A stretch of 64,000 nt of DNA, from positions 310,001-374,000 of the forward strand of contig NZ_QFRI01000001.1 in assembly GCF_003143755.1 (NCBI RefSeq), written 5' to 3'. A model generated the notes under the pieces. It saw nothing but the letters and a program-made list of their open reading frames with translations, was not told where the DNA came from and did not search any database. Below, in pieces: positions 23,670 to 33,347 of the stretch. The stretch's first letter is position 1. Each line of letters begins with the position of its first letter. A program made the position numbers and the translations under genes. This DNA comes from Algibacter marinivivus (GTDB lineage: Bacteria; Bacteroidota; Bacteroidia; Flavobacteriales; Flavobacteriaceae).

Positions 23670-26039
23670 ATGAAACGAATTTCATATATATTACTAATTT
23701 CTCTTGTATCTACATTTTCATGTAAGGAGACTAAACATTCTCAAACTGAAGATGGAAATCCAACATATCAAAATGCAGAAGCCTCTGTTGATGATAGAAT
23801 TGAAGATTTAATGTCTAGAATGACTCTAGAAGATAAAGTCCACCAGATGTGTCAATATGTTGGTTTGGAGCACATGAAGCATGCGGAAAACAATATTACT
23901 GCTGCAGATTTAGATAAAAATGACGCTTTAGGTTTTTATCCTGGTATGCTTAGTAAAGATGTTGGAATACTTGCTAAAGAAGGGAAAATAGGTTCTTTTC
24001 TTCACGTGGTTACTCCAGAAGAAGCCAATGAGTTGCAAAAACTAGCACAAGAATCACCATTAAAAATTCCTTTATTAATTGGTATTGATGCTATTCATGG
24101 TAACGGATTAGTAAGTGGTTCAACAATTTACCCATCCCCTATTTCTCAAGCTGCAACATTTGCAGATGATTTAATAAAAGAAGGAAGCCGTCAAACTGCT
24201 CTAGAAATGAGAGCCAATGGTATGCATTGGTCTTTCACACCAAATATAGATGTATTACGCGACCCACGTTGGGGGCGTACAGGTGAGACTTATGGCGAAG
24301 ACCCCTATTTAGTTGGAAACATGGGTATTGCAACTATTAATGGTTTACAATCTAGTAACTTTTCTGGTGAAAATAATGTAATTGCTTGTGCAAAACACCT
24401 TATTGCGGGTAGCTCATCAATTAACGGGCTTAACGCATCGCCTACCGATGTTTCTAAAAGAACATTATTCGAAATCTTCTTACCACCATACCGTCGCGCA
24501 GTTCAAGAAGCAAATGTATATTCTATAATGGCTGCTCATAATGAAGTTGCTGGAATGCCTGGGCACATGGATAAATTTATGATGAATGATTTAATGCGTG
24601 ATCGTTGGGGCTTTGAAGGCTTTTATGTAAGCGATTGGAATGATGTATCAAGAATTGCACTTTGGCATCATGTAGCAACAGATTTTAAACAATCTATCGA
24701 ATTTTCAGTAAATGCAGGAATGGATATGAATATGCATGGTCCTGTTTTCGATAAACATTTAATTGAATTGGTTAATGAAGGTAAAGTTGATGAAGCTCGT
24801 GTTGATTATGCATGTAGAAAAATTTTAGAAGCTAAATTTAGATTAGGTCTTTTTGAAAATCCTTATGTAGAAATCGAAAAATCAAAGGAAGTTAACTTTA
24901 CAGAAGCACATCAAAAAAATGCATTAGAGCAAGCACGACGTGCTATTGTTCTTCAAAAGAACAAAAAAGGGTTCTTGCCTTTAGCTGAAAAAGGTAAAGG
25001 AAAAACCATTTTCATTACAGGACCAAATGCAAATAATCAAACCACTTTAGGAGATTGGGTATCGCCTCAACCAGAAGAAAATATTATTACCATGGTTGAA
25101 GGAATGAAATCCATTGGTGAAGAAAATGGATATCGCATTAATTATTTCGATTCTGGTGATCGTTCAAAAGAAATTACAAAAGCTAATATAGATAGAGCAG
25201 CTTATCATGCAAGTCATTCAGATATTATTGTTTTAGTATTAGGTGAAAACTCTTTCCGTCATGACTGGAAGCGAAAAACTACTGGAGAAAATATTGATAG
25301 AGCTACCTTAAAACTATCTGGTAATCAAATGAAATTGGCAGATAAAATGTTTGAATTAAATAAACCTGTTATCATCGTTTATGTAAGTGGAAGCCCAATT
25401 GCAGAACCTTGGTTAGAACAACGTGCAGCAGCAGTTGTAAACACTTGGGAAAGTGGTGCTTTTGCTGGACAAGCAACTGCCGAAATACTATTCGGAGAAG
25501 TCAATCCTTCTGGGAAACTACCATTAACAGTACCTCGTAGTGTAGGTCAATTACAAATGGTTTACAACCATAAACCAACGGCTTACATTCATAAATACAA
25601 CACAGAAAAGAAAGTACCATTACATCCTTTTGGTTTTGGGTTGAGTTATTCAAAATTCGAATTGTCAGCACCTAAAGTTTCAAAAGCAGATTTTGCAGGT
25701 ATTAATGATTCTATTGAAGTTACTGTAGATGTTTCAAATAAAGGAACAATGGATGGCGAAGAAGTAGTTCAACTTTATATTAGAGATGATGTGAGTTCAT
25801 TCACAAGACCAGTAAAAGAATTAAAAGGCTATAAACGCATTGCTGTTAAAGCTGGAGAAACAAAATCAGTAACCATTCCTATTTCTGCTGAAAGTTTAGC
25901 CATGTACGACAAGGATTTTAATTTCGTAGTAGAACCAGGAACATTCACAATTATGACTGGAAACTCTTCTGCTGATAAAGATTTAAAGGAAATAAAAATC
26001 TCAGTAAAAGAAAGGATTACACTAGATAAAAACATATAA
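23670..26039 (+). CDS. GH3 beta-glycosidase lipoprotein (beta-xylosidase or beta-glucosidase type)
   Basis: 789 residues, usual length for a three-domain GH3. Lipobox TFSC at residue 18. The (beta/alpha)8 domain spans about 40-390: IPLLIGIDAIHG near 133-143, the block DPRWGRTGETYGEDPYL, KHL at 242-244, and the nucleophile aspartate 322 in YVSDWND. The second alpha/beta sandwich has the GPNA and GE.S.R blocks, and a fibronectin-III-like domain ends the protein. It removes single beta-linked sugars from oligosaccharide ends, probably in the periplasm. The motif set does not decide between xylose and glucose. It lies 13 bp after susD. Confidence 0.94.
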   Translation: MKRISYILLISLVSTFSCKETKHSQTEDGNPTYQNAEASVDDRIEDLMSRMTLEDKVHQMCQYVGLEHMKHAENNITAADLDKNDALGFYPGMLSKDVGILAKEGKIGSFLHVVTPEEANELQKLAQESPLKIPLLIGIDAIHGNGLVSGSTIYPSPISQAATFADDLIKEGSRQTALEMRANGMHWSFTPNIDVLRDPRWGRTGETYGEDPYLVGNMGIATINGLQSSNFSGENNVIACAKHLIAGSSSINGLNASPTDVSKRTLFEIFLPPYRRAVQEANVYSIMAAHNEVAGMPGHMDKFMMNDLMRDRWGFEGFYVSDWNDVSRIALWHHVATDFKQSIEFSVNAGMDMNMHGPVFDKHLIELVNEGKVDEARVDYACRKILEAKFRLGLFENPYVEIEKSKEVNFTEAHQKNALEQARRAIVLQKNKKGFLPLAEKGKGKTIFITGPNANNQTTLGDWVSPQPEENIITMVEGMKSIGEENGYRINYFDSGDRSKEITKANIDRAAYHASHSDIIVLVLGENSFRHDWKRKTTGENIDRATLKLSGNQMKLADKMFELNKPVIIVYVSGSPIAEPWLEQRAAAVVNTWESGAFAGQATAEILFGEVNPSGKLPLTVPRSVGQLQMVYNHKPTAYIHKYNTEKKVPLHPFGFGLSYSKFELSAPKVSKADFAGINDSIEVTVDVSNKGTMDGEEVVQLYIRDDVSSFTRPVKELKGYKRIAVKAGETKSVTIPISAESLAMYDKDFNFVVEPGTFTIMTGNSSADKDLKEIKISVKERITLDKNI

Positions 26040-26040
26040 T

Positions 26041-27681
26041 ATGCTAAAAAAACTCAACATAATAGTAGTCTGTGCGTTGGTCTTGTTTTCTTGTAAGAAC
26101 ACAAAAAAAGATCAAGCTTTAAATAGTGCGTCTACTTCAGAAACCACAAGACCAAATGTTATTTACATTATGGCTGATGATTTAACTACACAAGCCATAA
26201 GCGCCTATGGTGGTATTTATAAAGACATAGCTCCTACACCAAATATAGACAGAATAGCTTCAGAAGGCATGCTATTTCAAGACGTATTATGTACAAACGC
26301 TATTTGTGGCCCTAGTCGTGCTGCTATTTTAACTGGAAATTATAGCAATCGTAATGGCTATTATAAAAATGAAAGTGGCGGAAAGTTCGATATAGAAAAA
26401 TGGACGTTCCCTCAAGAATTTCAAAAAAATGGTTATCAAACCTCTTTGTTCGGAAAATGGCATTTAGGAACAGAACCTCAAGGTTTTGATGTATTTAAAT
26501 ATCATAACTCCGCAGGACAACAAGGGCATTATTGGGATCCTGTTTATAATATGAATGGTGAGGATACTAAATTAGAAGGCTATTCTACAAATTTGAGTAC
26601 AGATTTTGCAATGAATTGGTTACAAGAAGGTAGAAAAAAAGATGCGCCTTTTATGATGGTATTACAATATAAAGCGCCTCACAGACCTTGGCAACCTGAC
26701 ACCAAATATGAAAAACTTTGGGAAGATATTGAAATGCCTTATCCTGATACGTTTAACGATGATTATAAAGGGCGTGAACTAACAGCAGGAGACACAGAAA
26801 TGACAATGGATTATTTCTCTCGTAGAGACATGAAATTTGAAGAACCAGCAAACCTTAAAGGAAAAGAAAAAATAAAATGGGCGTTTTATGGTGCAAAATC
26901 GGGAGAGATTGTACAACCTGAAGGATTGTCTAGAGAAGAAGGAAAAAAATGGAGATATCAAACTTATATCAAAGATTATTTAGCATGTGTTAAATCTGTT
27001 GATGATAACATAGGTCGTGTTTTAGATTATTTAGATGCTAATGGTTTAACAGAAAACACCATTATTGTGCTAACTTCAGATCAAGGTTTTTATTTAGGAG
27101 ACCACGGTTTTTTCGACAAACGTTTTATTTATGAAGAATCTATAAGAATGCCGTTTATGGTAAAGTATCCTAAATTGGTAAAAGCAGGAAGTGTTAATGA
27201 AGATATAATAACAAATATTGATTTTGCACCTACCCTTTTAGATTTAGCAAACATTAAAACCACGCAGCAAATGCAAGGTAAAAGTTTTAAATCCATGCTA
27301 TCTGGAAAGACACCTAAAGATTGGACACAAGCCATGTACTATCATTATTATGAATTTCCATATTGGCATCATGTACAGCCTCACTACGGCATCAGAACAC
27401 AAAAATACACTTTGGCACATTTCTATTATAATATTGATGTTTGGGAATTATATGATTTAGAAAAAGATCCAAGCCAAATGAATAATATCATCAACGATCC
27501 GCAGTACTCAAATGTTATTGCAGATTTAAAAAATCAGCTAAAAGATTTAATGAAAATTTCTGGTAACGATAAATCATTGGCAGATTTCAGGATGATTACA
27601 GACACAGATTTTGGTTCGATTGTCGATCATAAAGATGATGAGACTTCTGTACAAGATGTTTTAACTGGTAAAAATAATTAA
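26041..27681 (+). CDS. S1 family sulfatase 1, lipoprotein
   Basis: 546 residues. Lipobox LFSC at residue 18. The metal-binding MADD lies at 44-47 and the formylglycine site is CGPSR with cysteine 89, which must be oxidised by a formylglycine-generating enzyme or anSME not seen in this window. FGKWHLG near 136 supplies the second active-site basic group, and TSDQGFYLGDHGFFDKR near 345-360 is typical of the GlcNAc-6-sulfatase-like and arylsulfatase A-like branches. The C-terminal subdomain ends with the usual WELYDLEKDP. One base separates it from the GH3 gene. It removes sulfate from a PUL substrate sugar; the position is unknown. Confidence 0.94.
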   Translation: MLKKLNIIVVCALVLFSCKNTKKDQALNSASTSETTRPNVIYIMADDLTTQAISAYGGIYKDIAPTPNIDRIASEGMLFQDVLCTNAICGPSRAAILTGNYSNRNGYYKNESGGKFDIEKWTFPQEFQKNGYQTSLFGKWHLGTEPQGFDVFKYHNSAGQQGHYWDPVYNMNGEDTKLEGYSTNLSTDFAMNWLQEGRKKDAPFMMVLQYKAPHRPWQPDTKYEKLWEDIEMPYPDTFNDDYKGRELTAGDTEMTMDYFSRRDMKFEEPANLKGKEKIKWAFYGAKSGEIVQPEGLSREEGKKWRYQTYIKDYLACVKSVDDNIGRVLDYLDANGLTENTIIVLTSDQGFYLGDHGFFDKRFIYEESIRMPFMVKYPKLVKAGSVNEDIITNIDFAPTLLDLANIKTTQQMQGKSFKSMLSGKTPKDWTQAMYYHYYEFPYWHHVQPHYGIRTQKYTLAHFYYNIDVWELYDLEKDPSQMNNIINDPQYSNVIADLKNQLKDLMKISGNDKSLADFRMITDTDFGSIVDHKDDETSVQDVLTGKNN

Positions 27682-27682
27682 T

Positions 27683-29281
27683 ATGAAAAAGACACTTTAT
27701 ATAACCTCTATTATTGCTGCCATTATTTTTACAGCATGTAATGCAAAAAAATCAACAACTGATAAAAATTCTGAAGTACCTGCAAAAAAGGTAACAACAA
27801 GTTTAAAGGCAAAAAAGAACATTCTTTTTATAGCTGTTGATGATTTAAAACCATTATTATCAAACTATGGTGAAACGCAGATGATAACACCAAACTTTGA
27901 TCGTTTGGCAAGTATGGGGATGACATTTACAAATGCACACGTACAATATGCCGTTTGTGGGCCTTCTAGAGCAAGTGTGATGACTGGAGCTAACCCAGAT
28001 AAAACCAAGGTTTGGGATTTACATACTGATTTTAGAGAGTCTGCACCAAATTTAATGTCTATGCCAGAATATTTAATTACTCAAGGGTATCAAACTACCG
28101 CAGTTGGTAAAATTTACCATAAAGGAAGTTCGGCACCAGGTCATGATGGTAAAAGCTGGAGCCTGCCTCATCAATTACCAAAAAACTACGATTCTAAATA
28201 CGGACCTGCTGCTTTTGAATATTATCAAGATCCAGAAACTAAACGCAAAATGGCTGAATTAAAAGATGAAGCTATAGCTAAAGGAATTAAAAAAGGAGGA
28301 AAACAACGTACTTATGTTTTCAAAAAACTAAAACCAAGTTCTGAAAATGCTGATGTAAGTGATACTGCTTACCAAGATGGATTATATACTCTAACTGCTT
28401 TACAGCAACTTAACGATTTAGAACAATCTGACAAACCATGGTTTTTAGGCGTTGGTTATCAAAAACCACATTTACCTTTTGTAGCTCCAAAAAAATATTG
28501 GGATTTATACAATAGAGATGATATTGAGTTGGCAAAATTTCAACAACTAGCAGATGGCACTCCAAAATTTGCGTACCATTCTTTCGGAGAATTAAGAGCC
28601 TTTAGTGATATAGACAGTAAATTAGGTATAGGCGATAAACTACCTGAAGCAAAACAACGAGAACTTATACACGGGTATATGGCGTGTATCTCATACATCG
28701 ATGCACAAATAGGCATCTTATTAGACAACCTAGAAAAACGAAATATTCTTGATGATACCGTAATAGTACTTTGGGGTGATCACGGATGGCATTTAGGAGA
28801 CCATACCGAATGGTGTAAACACTCAAACTTTGAGCAAGCAACTCGTATTCCATTTATGTTTGCTGGCCCTAGAGTGAAAGAGAATCAAAAATCACATCAT
28901 CCTGTAAATTTAGTAGATTTATTTCCAACAGTTTTTGATTTGGCAAATGTGCCACAAAGTGAACAAACAGATGGAAAATCATTAGCACCATTATTAGATA
29001 ATGATACGTCTACTTCTATAGAAACAGATTTCGCATACCATCAATACGCACGTGGTAAACGTATGGGGTACTCCATAAGAACAGACCGTTATAGATATAC
29101 GGAGTGGCACGATAACAATTACAGAAGCTTTGGAAATTACAATCAAGATAATATTGTTGGCATAGAACTTTATGACTACGAAAAAGACCCATTAGAGACC
29201 AAGAATTGGGCAGATAATGCGCAGTATACTTTAATTGCAAAAGATTTAAAAAGTAAATTAAAATCACACTTAACAAAATGA
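27683..29281 (+). CDS. S1 family sulfatase 2, iduronate-2-sulfatase-like lipoprotein
   Basis: 532 residues. Lipobox FTAC at residue 19. Metal-binding AVDDLKP at 51-57, formylglycine site CGPSR with cysteine 92, then AVGKIYHKG instead of the usual GKWHLG, and WGDHGWHLGDHTEWCKHSNFE near 363-384. The KIYHKG and HLGDH.EW.K pattern is that of the iduronate-2-sulfatase-like branch (SulfAtlas S1_7). In marine bacteria this branch acts on diverse sulfated glycans, so iduronate is not implied. One base after sulfatase 1. A large perfect hairpin follows at 29300-29336. Confidence 0.94.
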   Translation: MKKTLYITSIIAAIIFTACNAKKSTTDKNSEVPAKKVTTSLKAKKNILFIAVDDLKPLLSNYGETQMITPNFDRLASMGMTFTNAHVQYAVCGPSRASVMTGANPDKTKVWDLHTDFRESAPNLMSMPEYLITQGYQTTAVGKIYHKGSSAPGHDGKSWSLPHQLPKNYDSKYGPAAFEYYQDPETKRKMAELKDEAIAKGIKKGGKQRTYVFKKLKPSSENADVSDTAYQDGLYTLTALQQLNDLEQSDKPWFLGVGYQKPHLPFVAPKKYWDLYNRDDIELAKFQQLADGTPKFAYHSFGELRAFSDIDSKLGIGDKLPEAKQRELIHGYMACISYIDAQIGILLDNLEKRNILDDTVIVLWGDHGWHLGDHTEWCKHSNFEQATRIPFMFAGPRVKENQKSHHPVNLVDLFPTVFDLANVPQSEQTDGKSLAPLLDNDTSTSIETDFAYHQYARGKRMGYSIRTDRYRYTEWHDNNYRSFGNYNQDNIVGIELYDYEKDPLETKNWADNAQYTLIAKDLKSKLKSHLTK

Positions 29282-29299
29282 TATAATTAGTGACTAATT

Positions 29300-29336
29300 C
29301 AAATAAAGTGATGGTTATAAACCATCACTTTATTTG
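29300..29336 (+). terminator. Perfect hairpin between sulfatases 2 and 3
   Basis: 17-bp perfect inverted repeat with a 3-base loop (CAAATAAAGTGATGGTT and complement). No T-run follows, so it is more likely an RNA-stabilising or attenuating intercistronic structure than a full terminator. No TAnnTTTG box is seen before the next start. Confidence 0.6.
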
Positions 29337-29384
29337 GCATAGTTTGTGAATTTAATTGATTTTAAAAGATTTCAATGTATTAAA

Positions 29385-30821
29385 ATGAAAAAGACTACTT
29401 TACTTTTTACTTTCTTTTTGTCTGCAATACTATTTGCTCAAAATAAGCCAAACATCCTTATTATTCATACTGATGATTTAGGCTATCACGATTTAAGTAT
29501 TACAGGCTCCCAATTATACAATACACCAAGTATTGATAAACTAGCTAAAGCATCGGTTGCTTTTACAAATGCTTACAGTAGTTATCCACGATGCACACCA
29601 TCTCGTTATGGAATGATTACAGGCATGTATCCTGTAAATGAAAACAAAGGTAATTTGGGTGCAATTCCAGAAGACAAAAACATGATTAAGCAATTTGTAA
29701 ATGCTGGTTATAATACCTCTTATGTTGGTAAATGGCATTTAGGAAAAGGCAAAAGCAATCCAGATAAATTCGGATTTTCACATATTTACGCCGCTGGAGA
29801 AGCTGGTGGAATTGGGAGTCGTTTTTATCCGTTTAATACCCAAAAAAATGGTAAACCGGCAAAATATGATGTTCCAAACGTAAAAGAAGACGGAAAAGAA
29901 GGCGATTATGCTTCAGATTTATTAACTAATGCGACTATAAATTTCATAAAAAACAATCCAAAAGACAAACCGTTTTTAGCAGTTTTAGCTTACTACGCAG
30001 TACATACACCAATTGAAGCTAAACCAGAAGATGAAGCCAGAAATAAAGAACAATTAAAATCTATTGATTTTGGTGATACTCCTGAATACATAAAAGAAGG
30101 CGAAGGCAGACGAAAAATGCGTCAAGATGATGCTGCTTATGCTGGTATGGTTGAGAATGTAGATGAGAATGTTGGTCGTTTATTGCAAACTCTGAAAGAT
30201 ATCGGAATCGATAAAAATACAATCATCGTATTCTCATCAGACCACGGTGGTTTATCTAATGATGGAAATAAGAACGAACGTCACTTAGCCACAACAAATC
30301 TTCCACTAAAAGCAGGAAAAGGGCATTTATACGAAGGTGGTATTCGTGTCCCTTTATTTATAAAATGGACTAAAGCGTTAAAACCAAAAAAAGACGACGA
30401 ATCTATCGTCTTAGGAATGGACATCTTCCCTACCCTTTTAGATTTAGCAATTGACAAAAAAATTGAAGGATTAGATGGACAAAGTTACGCTTCAGTTTTA
30501 AAAGGAAAAGACAATTGGAAAGACAGGACAGTATTTTGGATTTCCAAAAAAGCGAGACCACATAGTACAGGAGATAGTAAAGCTGCAGTAGTTCGAAGTG
30601 GTAATTATAAGCTAATCCAATTTTTAGAAACAAAAAACATAGAATTATACAATCTTAAAGAAGATATTTCAGAGGAAAACAACCTTTCAGATAAAGAACC
30701 TCAAAAAGCTAAACAGATGCTTCAACTACTCAAAGATTGGAAAAAAGAGATGTTGGTGCCTGAACGTTTAAATGTTGGAAAGAAACCTAAAGGAGATAAA
30801 AAAGGAAAAAAGAAAAACTAA
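29385..30821 (+). CDS. S1 family sulfatase 3, periplasmic
   Basis: 478 residues from the ATG at 29385; a GTG at 29346 would place 13 residues before a good signal peptide. Cleavage after LFAQ (residue 19), no lipobox. Metal site HTDDLGYHDL at 28-37, formylglycine site CTPSR with cysteine 70, GKWHLGKG near 115, and FSSDHGGLSNDG near 272. The tail is very basic (KKPKGDKKGKKKN). This branch (TDDLGY..L, P.CTPSR, HGGLS) resembles S1_16. It is clearly paralogous to sulfatase 4 at 31909, with a GH10 gene between them. The GH10 start overlaps its stop by one base. Confidence 0.93.
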   Translation: MKKTTLLFTFFLSAILFAQNKPNILIIHTDDLGYHDLSITGSQLYNTPSIDKLAKASVAFTNAYSSYPRCTPSRYGMITGMYPVNENKGNLGAIPEDKNMIKQFVNAGYNTSYVGKWHLGKGKSNPDKFGFSHIYAAGEAGGIGSRFYPFNTQKNGKPAKYDVPNVKEDGKEGDYASDLLTNATINFIKNNPKDKPFLAVLAYYAVHTPIEAKPEDEARNKEQLKSIDFGDTPEYIKEGEGRRKMRQDDAAYAGMVENVDENVGRLLQTLKDIGIDKNTIIVFSSDHGGLSNDGNKNERHLATTNLPLKAGKGHLYEGGIRVPLFIKWTKALKPKKDDESIVLGMDIFPTLLDLAIDKKIEGLDGQSYASVLKGKDNWKDRTVFWISKKARPHSTGDSKAAVVRSGNYKLIQFLETKNIELYNLKEDISEENNLSDKEPQKAKQMLQLLKDWKKEMLVPERLNVGKKPKGDKKGKKKN

Positions 30822-31906
30822 TGAAAAATATATACATCTTATTTATATTTTATGTCATGTCTTCTTGTGCGCAACAAAAAGCACCTATAAATAGTTCAAC
30901 AGAAAAAAAATTCAAAAACAAATTGCTTATTGGGGCTACACTAAACTATCACGAATTAAATACAAAAAAGGAAAAGTTATTTTTAAAAGATTTTAAATAC
31001 TTAACGCCTGCAAATGCAGCAAAACAAAGTGCAATTCATCCAAAGCCAAACGTATGGCATTGGAATAAAATAAATGATTTTATTGATTTCGCTGATAAAA
31101 ACAAACTAGTTGTTAGATTACACGGACCTATAAGTCCGCAAGCCTCTAAATGGGTGAAAACAGACGAGAGAACTCCCGAAGAGTTAGAAACTATATTAGT
31201 AGAGTTTGCTTCAGCTTTCGCTATGCGATTTAATAATGAACCTTCTGTAAAATGGATGGATGTTGTTAATGAAACCATATTAGCTAATGGCGATTGGTTT
31301 GGACCAAAAGAAGGTGTTGACAAGTGGGAAAACCCATGGCTAAAAATTGGATTAGATGACAATGGATACCCGCTTTATATTTTAAAGGCTTTTGAAATAG
31401 CTACAAAAAACGCTCCCAATTTAAAACTAGTTTATAACCAAAACGCTGGTATGGAAGATAAAATTTGGGATAAGTTAAAAGAAACGGTTTTATACTTACG
31501 CTCCAAAGGCTATCGTGTAGATGGTATTGGTTGGCAAGCACATTTATTATTAGGCGCAAAGCGAAAAGATTTTGTTGACAATACTGAAGTAACCATGCAA
31601 AAACTTTCTAATTTAATAGATTGGGCGCATGCTAACAAGCTTGGTTTCCATGTTACAGAATTAGATTATTTGGTAAAAGACATATCCATATTAGATGCTG
31701 AAAGACAAGTTCAAAAAAGAGTATATCAAAGTATAGTTGATGTTTTATTGAAAAAAAGTAAAAACGGAGAAATTACACTAAACCTTTGGGATTTAGGAGA
31801 CCGTTATAAAAAAGGTATGGGACAATTTCAATCTATTTATGATTCAGAATTTAACCCAACACCTGCGTATGATGTGATTAAAACAGCTATTGAAAAACAG
31901 AACTAA
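30821..31906 (+). CDS. Divergent GH10 glycoside hydrolase lipoprotein
   Basis: 361 residues. Lipobox SSCAQ at residue 16. GH10 features in order: the early block KDFKYLTPANAAK.SAIHP, acid/base glutamate 151 in WMDVVNET, GIGWQAHL (237-243), and nucleophile glutamate 280 in FHVTELD. The usual GH10 xylanase motif with WH.Q before the acid/base strand is replaced by VVRLHGPIS near 98-105, so the -1/-2 subsites differ from standard xylanases. The enzyme probably cleaves a modified (for example sulfated) beta-xylan or a related glycan. It is held between two paralogous sulfatases and its start overlaps the preceding stop. Confidence 0.85.
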   Translation: MKNIYILFIFYVMSSCAQQKAPINSSTEKKFKNKLLIGATLNYHELNTKKEKLFLKDFKYLTPANAAKQSAIHPKPNVWHWNKINDFIDFADKNKLVVRLHGPISPQASKWVKTDERTPEELETILVEFASAFAMRFNNEPSVKWMDVVNETILANGDWFGPKEGVDKWENPWLKIGLDDNGYPLYILKAFEIATKNAPNLKLVYNQNAGMEDKIWDKLKETVLYLRSKGYRVDGIGWQAHLLLGAKRKDFVDNTEVTMQKLSNLIDWAHANKLGFHVTELDYLVKDISILDAERQVQKRVYQSIVDVLLKKSKNGEITLNLWDLGDRYKKGMGQFQSIYDSEFNPTPAYDVIKTAIEKQN

Positions 31907-31908
31907 GC

Positions 31909-33336
31909 ATGAAGATTTCAAAATCATTTTTAGTAATTCTACTTTTAACATGTGTTTTTAATTGTAAAACAAAAACAATTTCTTCAGAAAAAAATACTGT
32001 TTCTGAAACAAAAAAACCTAATATTCTTATTATTCATGTGGACGATTTAGGCTTCCATGATTTAGGTATAAATGGGAGTAAAATTTATCAAACACCAAAC
32101 ATTGATGCTTTAGCAAAACAATCTGTTATTTTTAATAACGCTTACGCAAATTATCCACGTTGTGTACCCTCTCGATACGCGATGATGACTGGGAATTATC
32201 CCATTCAAAATGGCAATGTTCCAGATGATGGTTTTAAAATGGATGGTATACCTAACGATAAAAACTTCGTGAAAAACATAAAAGCTTCAGGGTATCAAAC
32301 TGCTTATTTTGGAAAATGGCATTTAGGAAATGAAGAAAGTTTAAAAGATTTTGGATACGATTTTAGTTTTGCCGCAGGTCATGCAGGTTCGCCAATTAGT
32401 TTTTTATACCCTTTTAATGTGGCTAAACGCGGTAATGGAAAATCAAAAAAATCGCCTATTCCTGATGTAGATAACGTGAGTAAAGCAGGTGATTATTTAA
32501 TGGACGTGATGACCGATAATGTTGCTAAATATATTACCAACACAGATAAAAACAAGCCTTTTATGGCGATGTTTTCTTTTTACGCAGTACATCAACCTCT
32601 TGAAGCAAAAGAAAAAGACATTAATCGTAACAAAGAAGAAATAAAAAACTTTGACTTTGAAAATCAACCAGAATTTATAAAAGAAGGAACAGGACGAACT
32701 AAAATGCGTCAAAACCATCCTAAATATGCAGCTATGGTTGAAACCATGGATGAAAACGTTGGTAGATTATTGCAACTTCTTAAAGACTTAAATATTGATG
32801 ATAATACTATTATTGTCTTTTCTTCAGACCATGGTGGATTATCAAATGATGGTACAAAAAAACGAGATTTAGCAACTTCAAACTATCCGCTTCGCGCAGG
32901 AAAAGGTTGGCTGTATGATGGTGGTATTAAAGTGCCGCTATTTGTAAAATGGACTAATCATTTTCAGCCTAAAACCGATGACAATTCTATTGTTATGTTA
33001 ATGGATGTTTTTCCAACACTTTTAGATATTACCACTAATAAGTCTTTAAACACCAACGGAAAAAGTTTTCTTCCTATCTTAAATAATGAAGCAGAATGGG
33101 CAGACAGAACTGTGTTCTGGCATTCTTCAAAAGCACGACCTACAAATACTGGAGACACAAAATCTTCCGCCATTAGAAAAGGAAATTATAAATTGATTAA
33201 TTGGTATAAAGAAGAGAGAACAGAGTTGTATGATATTTCAAAAGACCCTTCTGAAATGAATAATATTTCAGAGCAAAATCCAGAATTAACGCAAAAGTTA
33301 TTAAAGGAATTAAATAGCTGGAAATCTAAATTTTAA
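31909..33336 (+). CDS. S1 family sulfatase 4, lipoprotein, paralogue of sulfatase 3
   Basis: 475 residues. Lipobox VFNC at residue 19. Metal site HVDDLGFHDLG at 43-53, formylglycine site CVPSR with cysteine 85, FGKWHLG near 127, and FSSDHGGLSNDG. It matches sulfatase 3 along nearly its whole length (same EAK..D..RNKE, FIKEG.GR.KMRQ and VFW.S.KARP.. TGD blocks) but has a lipoprotein signal instead of a free one and lacks the basic tail. The two may therefore work at different sites in the cell, or on different sulfate positions. 2 bp after the GH10 gene. Confidence 0.93.
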   Translation: MKISKSFLVILLLTCVFNCKTKTISSEKNTVSETKKPNILIIHVDDLGFHDLGINGSKIYQTPNIDALAKQSVIFNNAYANYPRCVPSRYAMMTGNYPIQNGNVPDDGFKMDGIPNDKNFVKNIKASGYQTAYFGKWHLGNEESLKDFGYDFSFAAGHAGSPISFLYPFNVAKRGNGKSKKSPIPDVDNVSKAGDYLMDVMTDNVAKYITNTDKNKPFMAMFSFYAVHQPLEAKEKDINRNKEEIKNFDFENQPEFIKEGTGRTKMRQNHPKYAAMVETMDENVGRLLQLLKDLNIDDNTIIVFSSDHGGLSNDGTKKRDLATSNYPLRAGKGWLYDGGIKVPLFVKWTNHFQPKTDDNSIVMLMDVFPTLLDITTNKSLNTNGKSFLPILNNEAEWADRTVFWHSSKARPTNTGDTKSSAIRKGNYKLINWYKEERTELYDISKDPSEMNNISEQNPELTQKLLKELNSWKSKF

Positions 33337-33347
33337 AAAGATAAACT

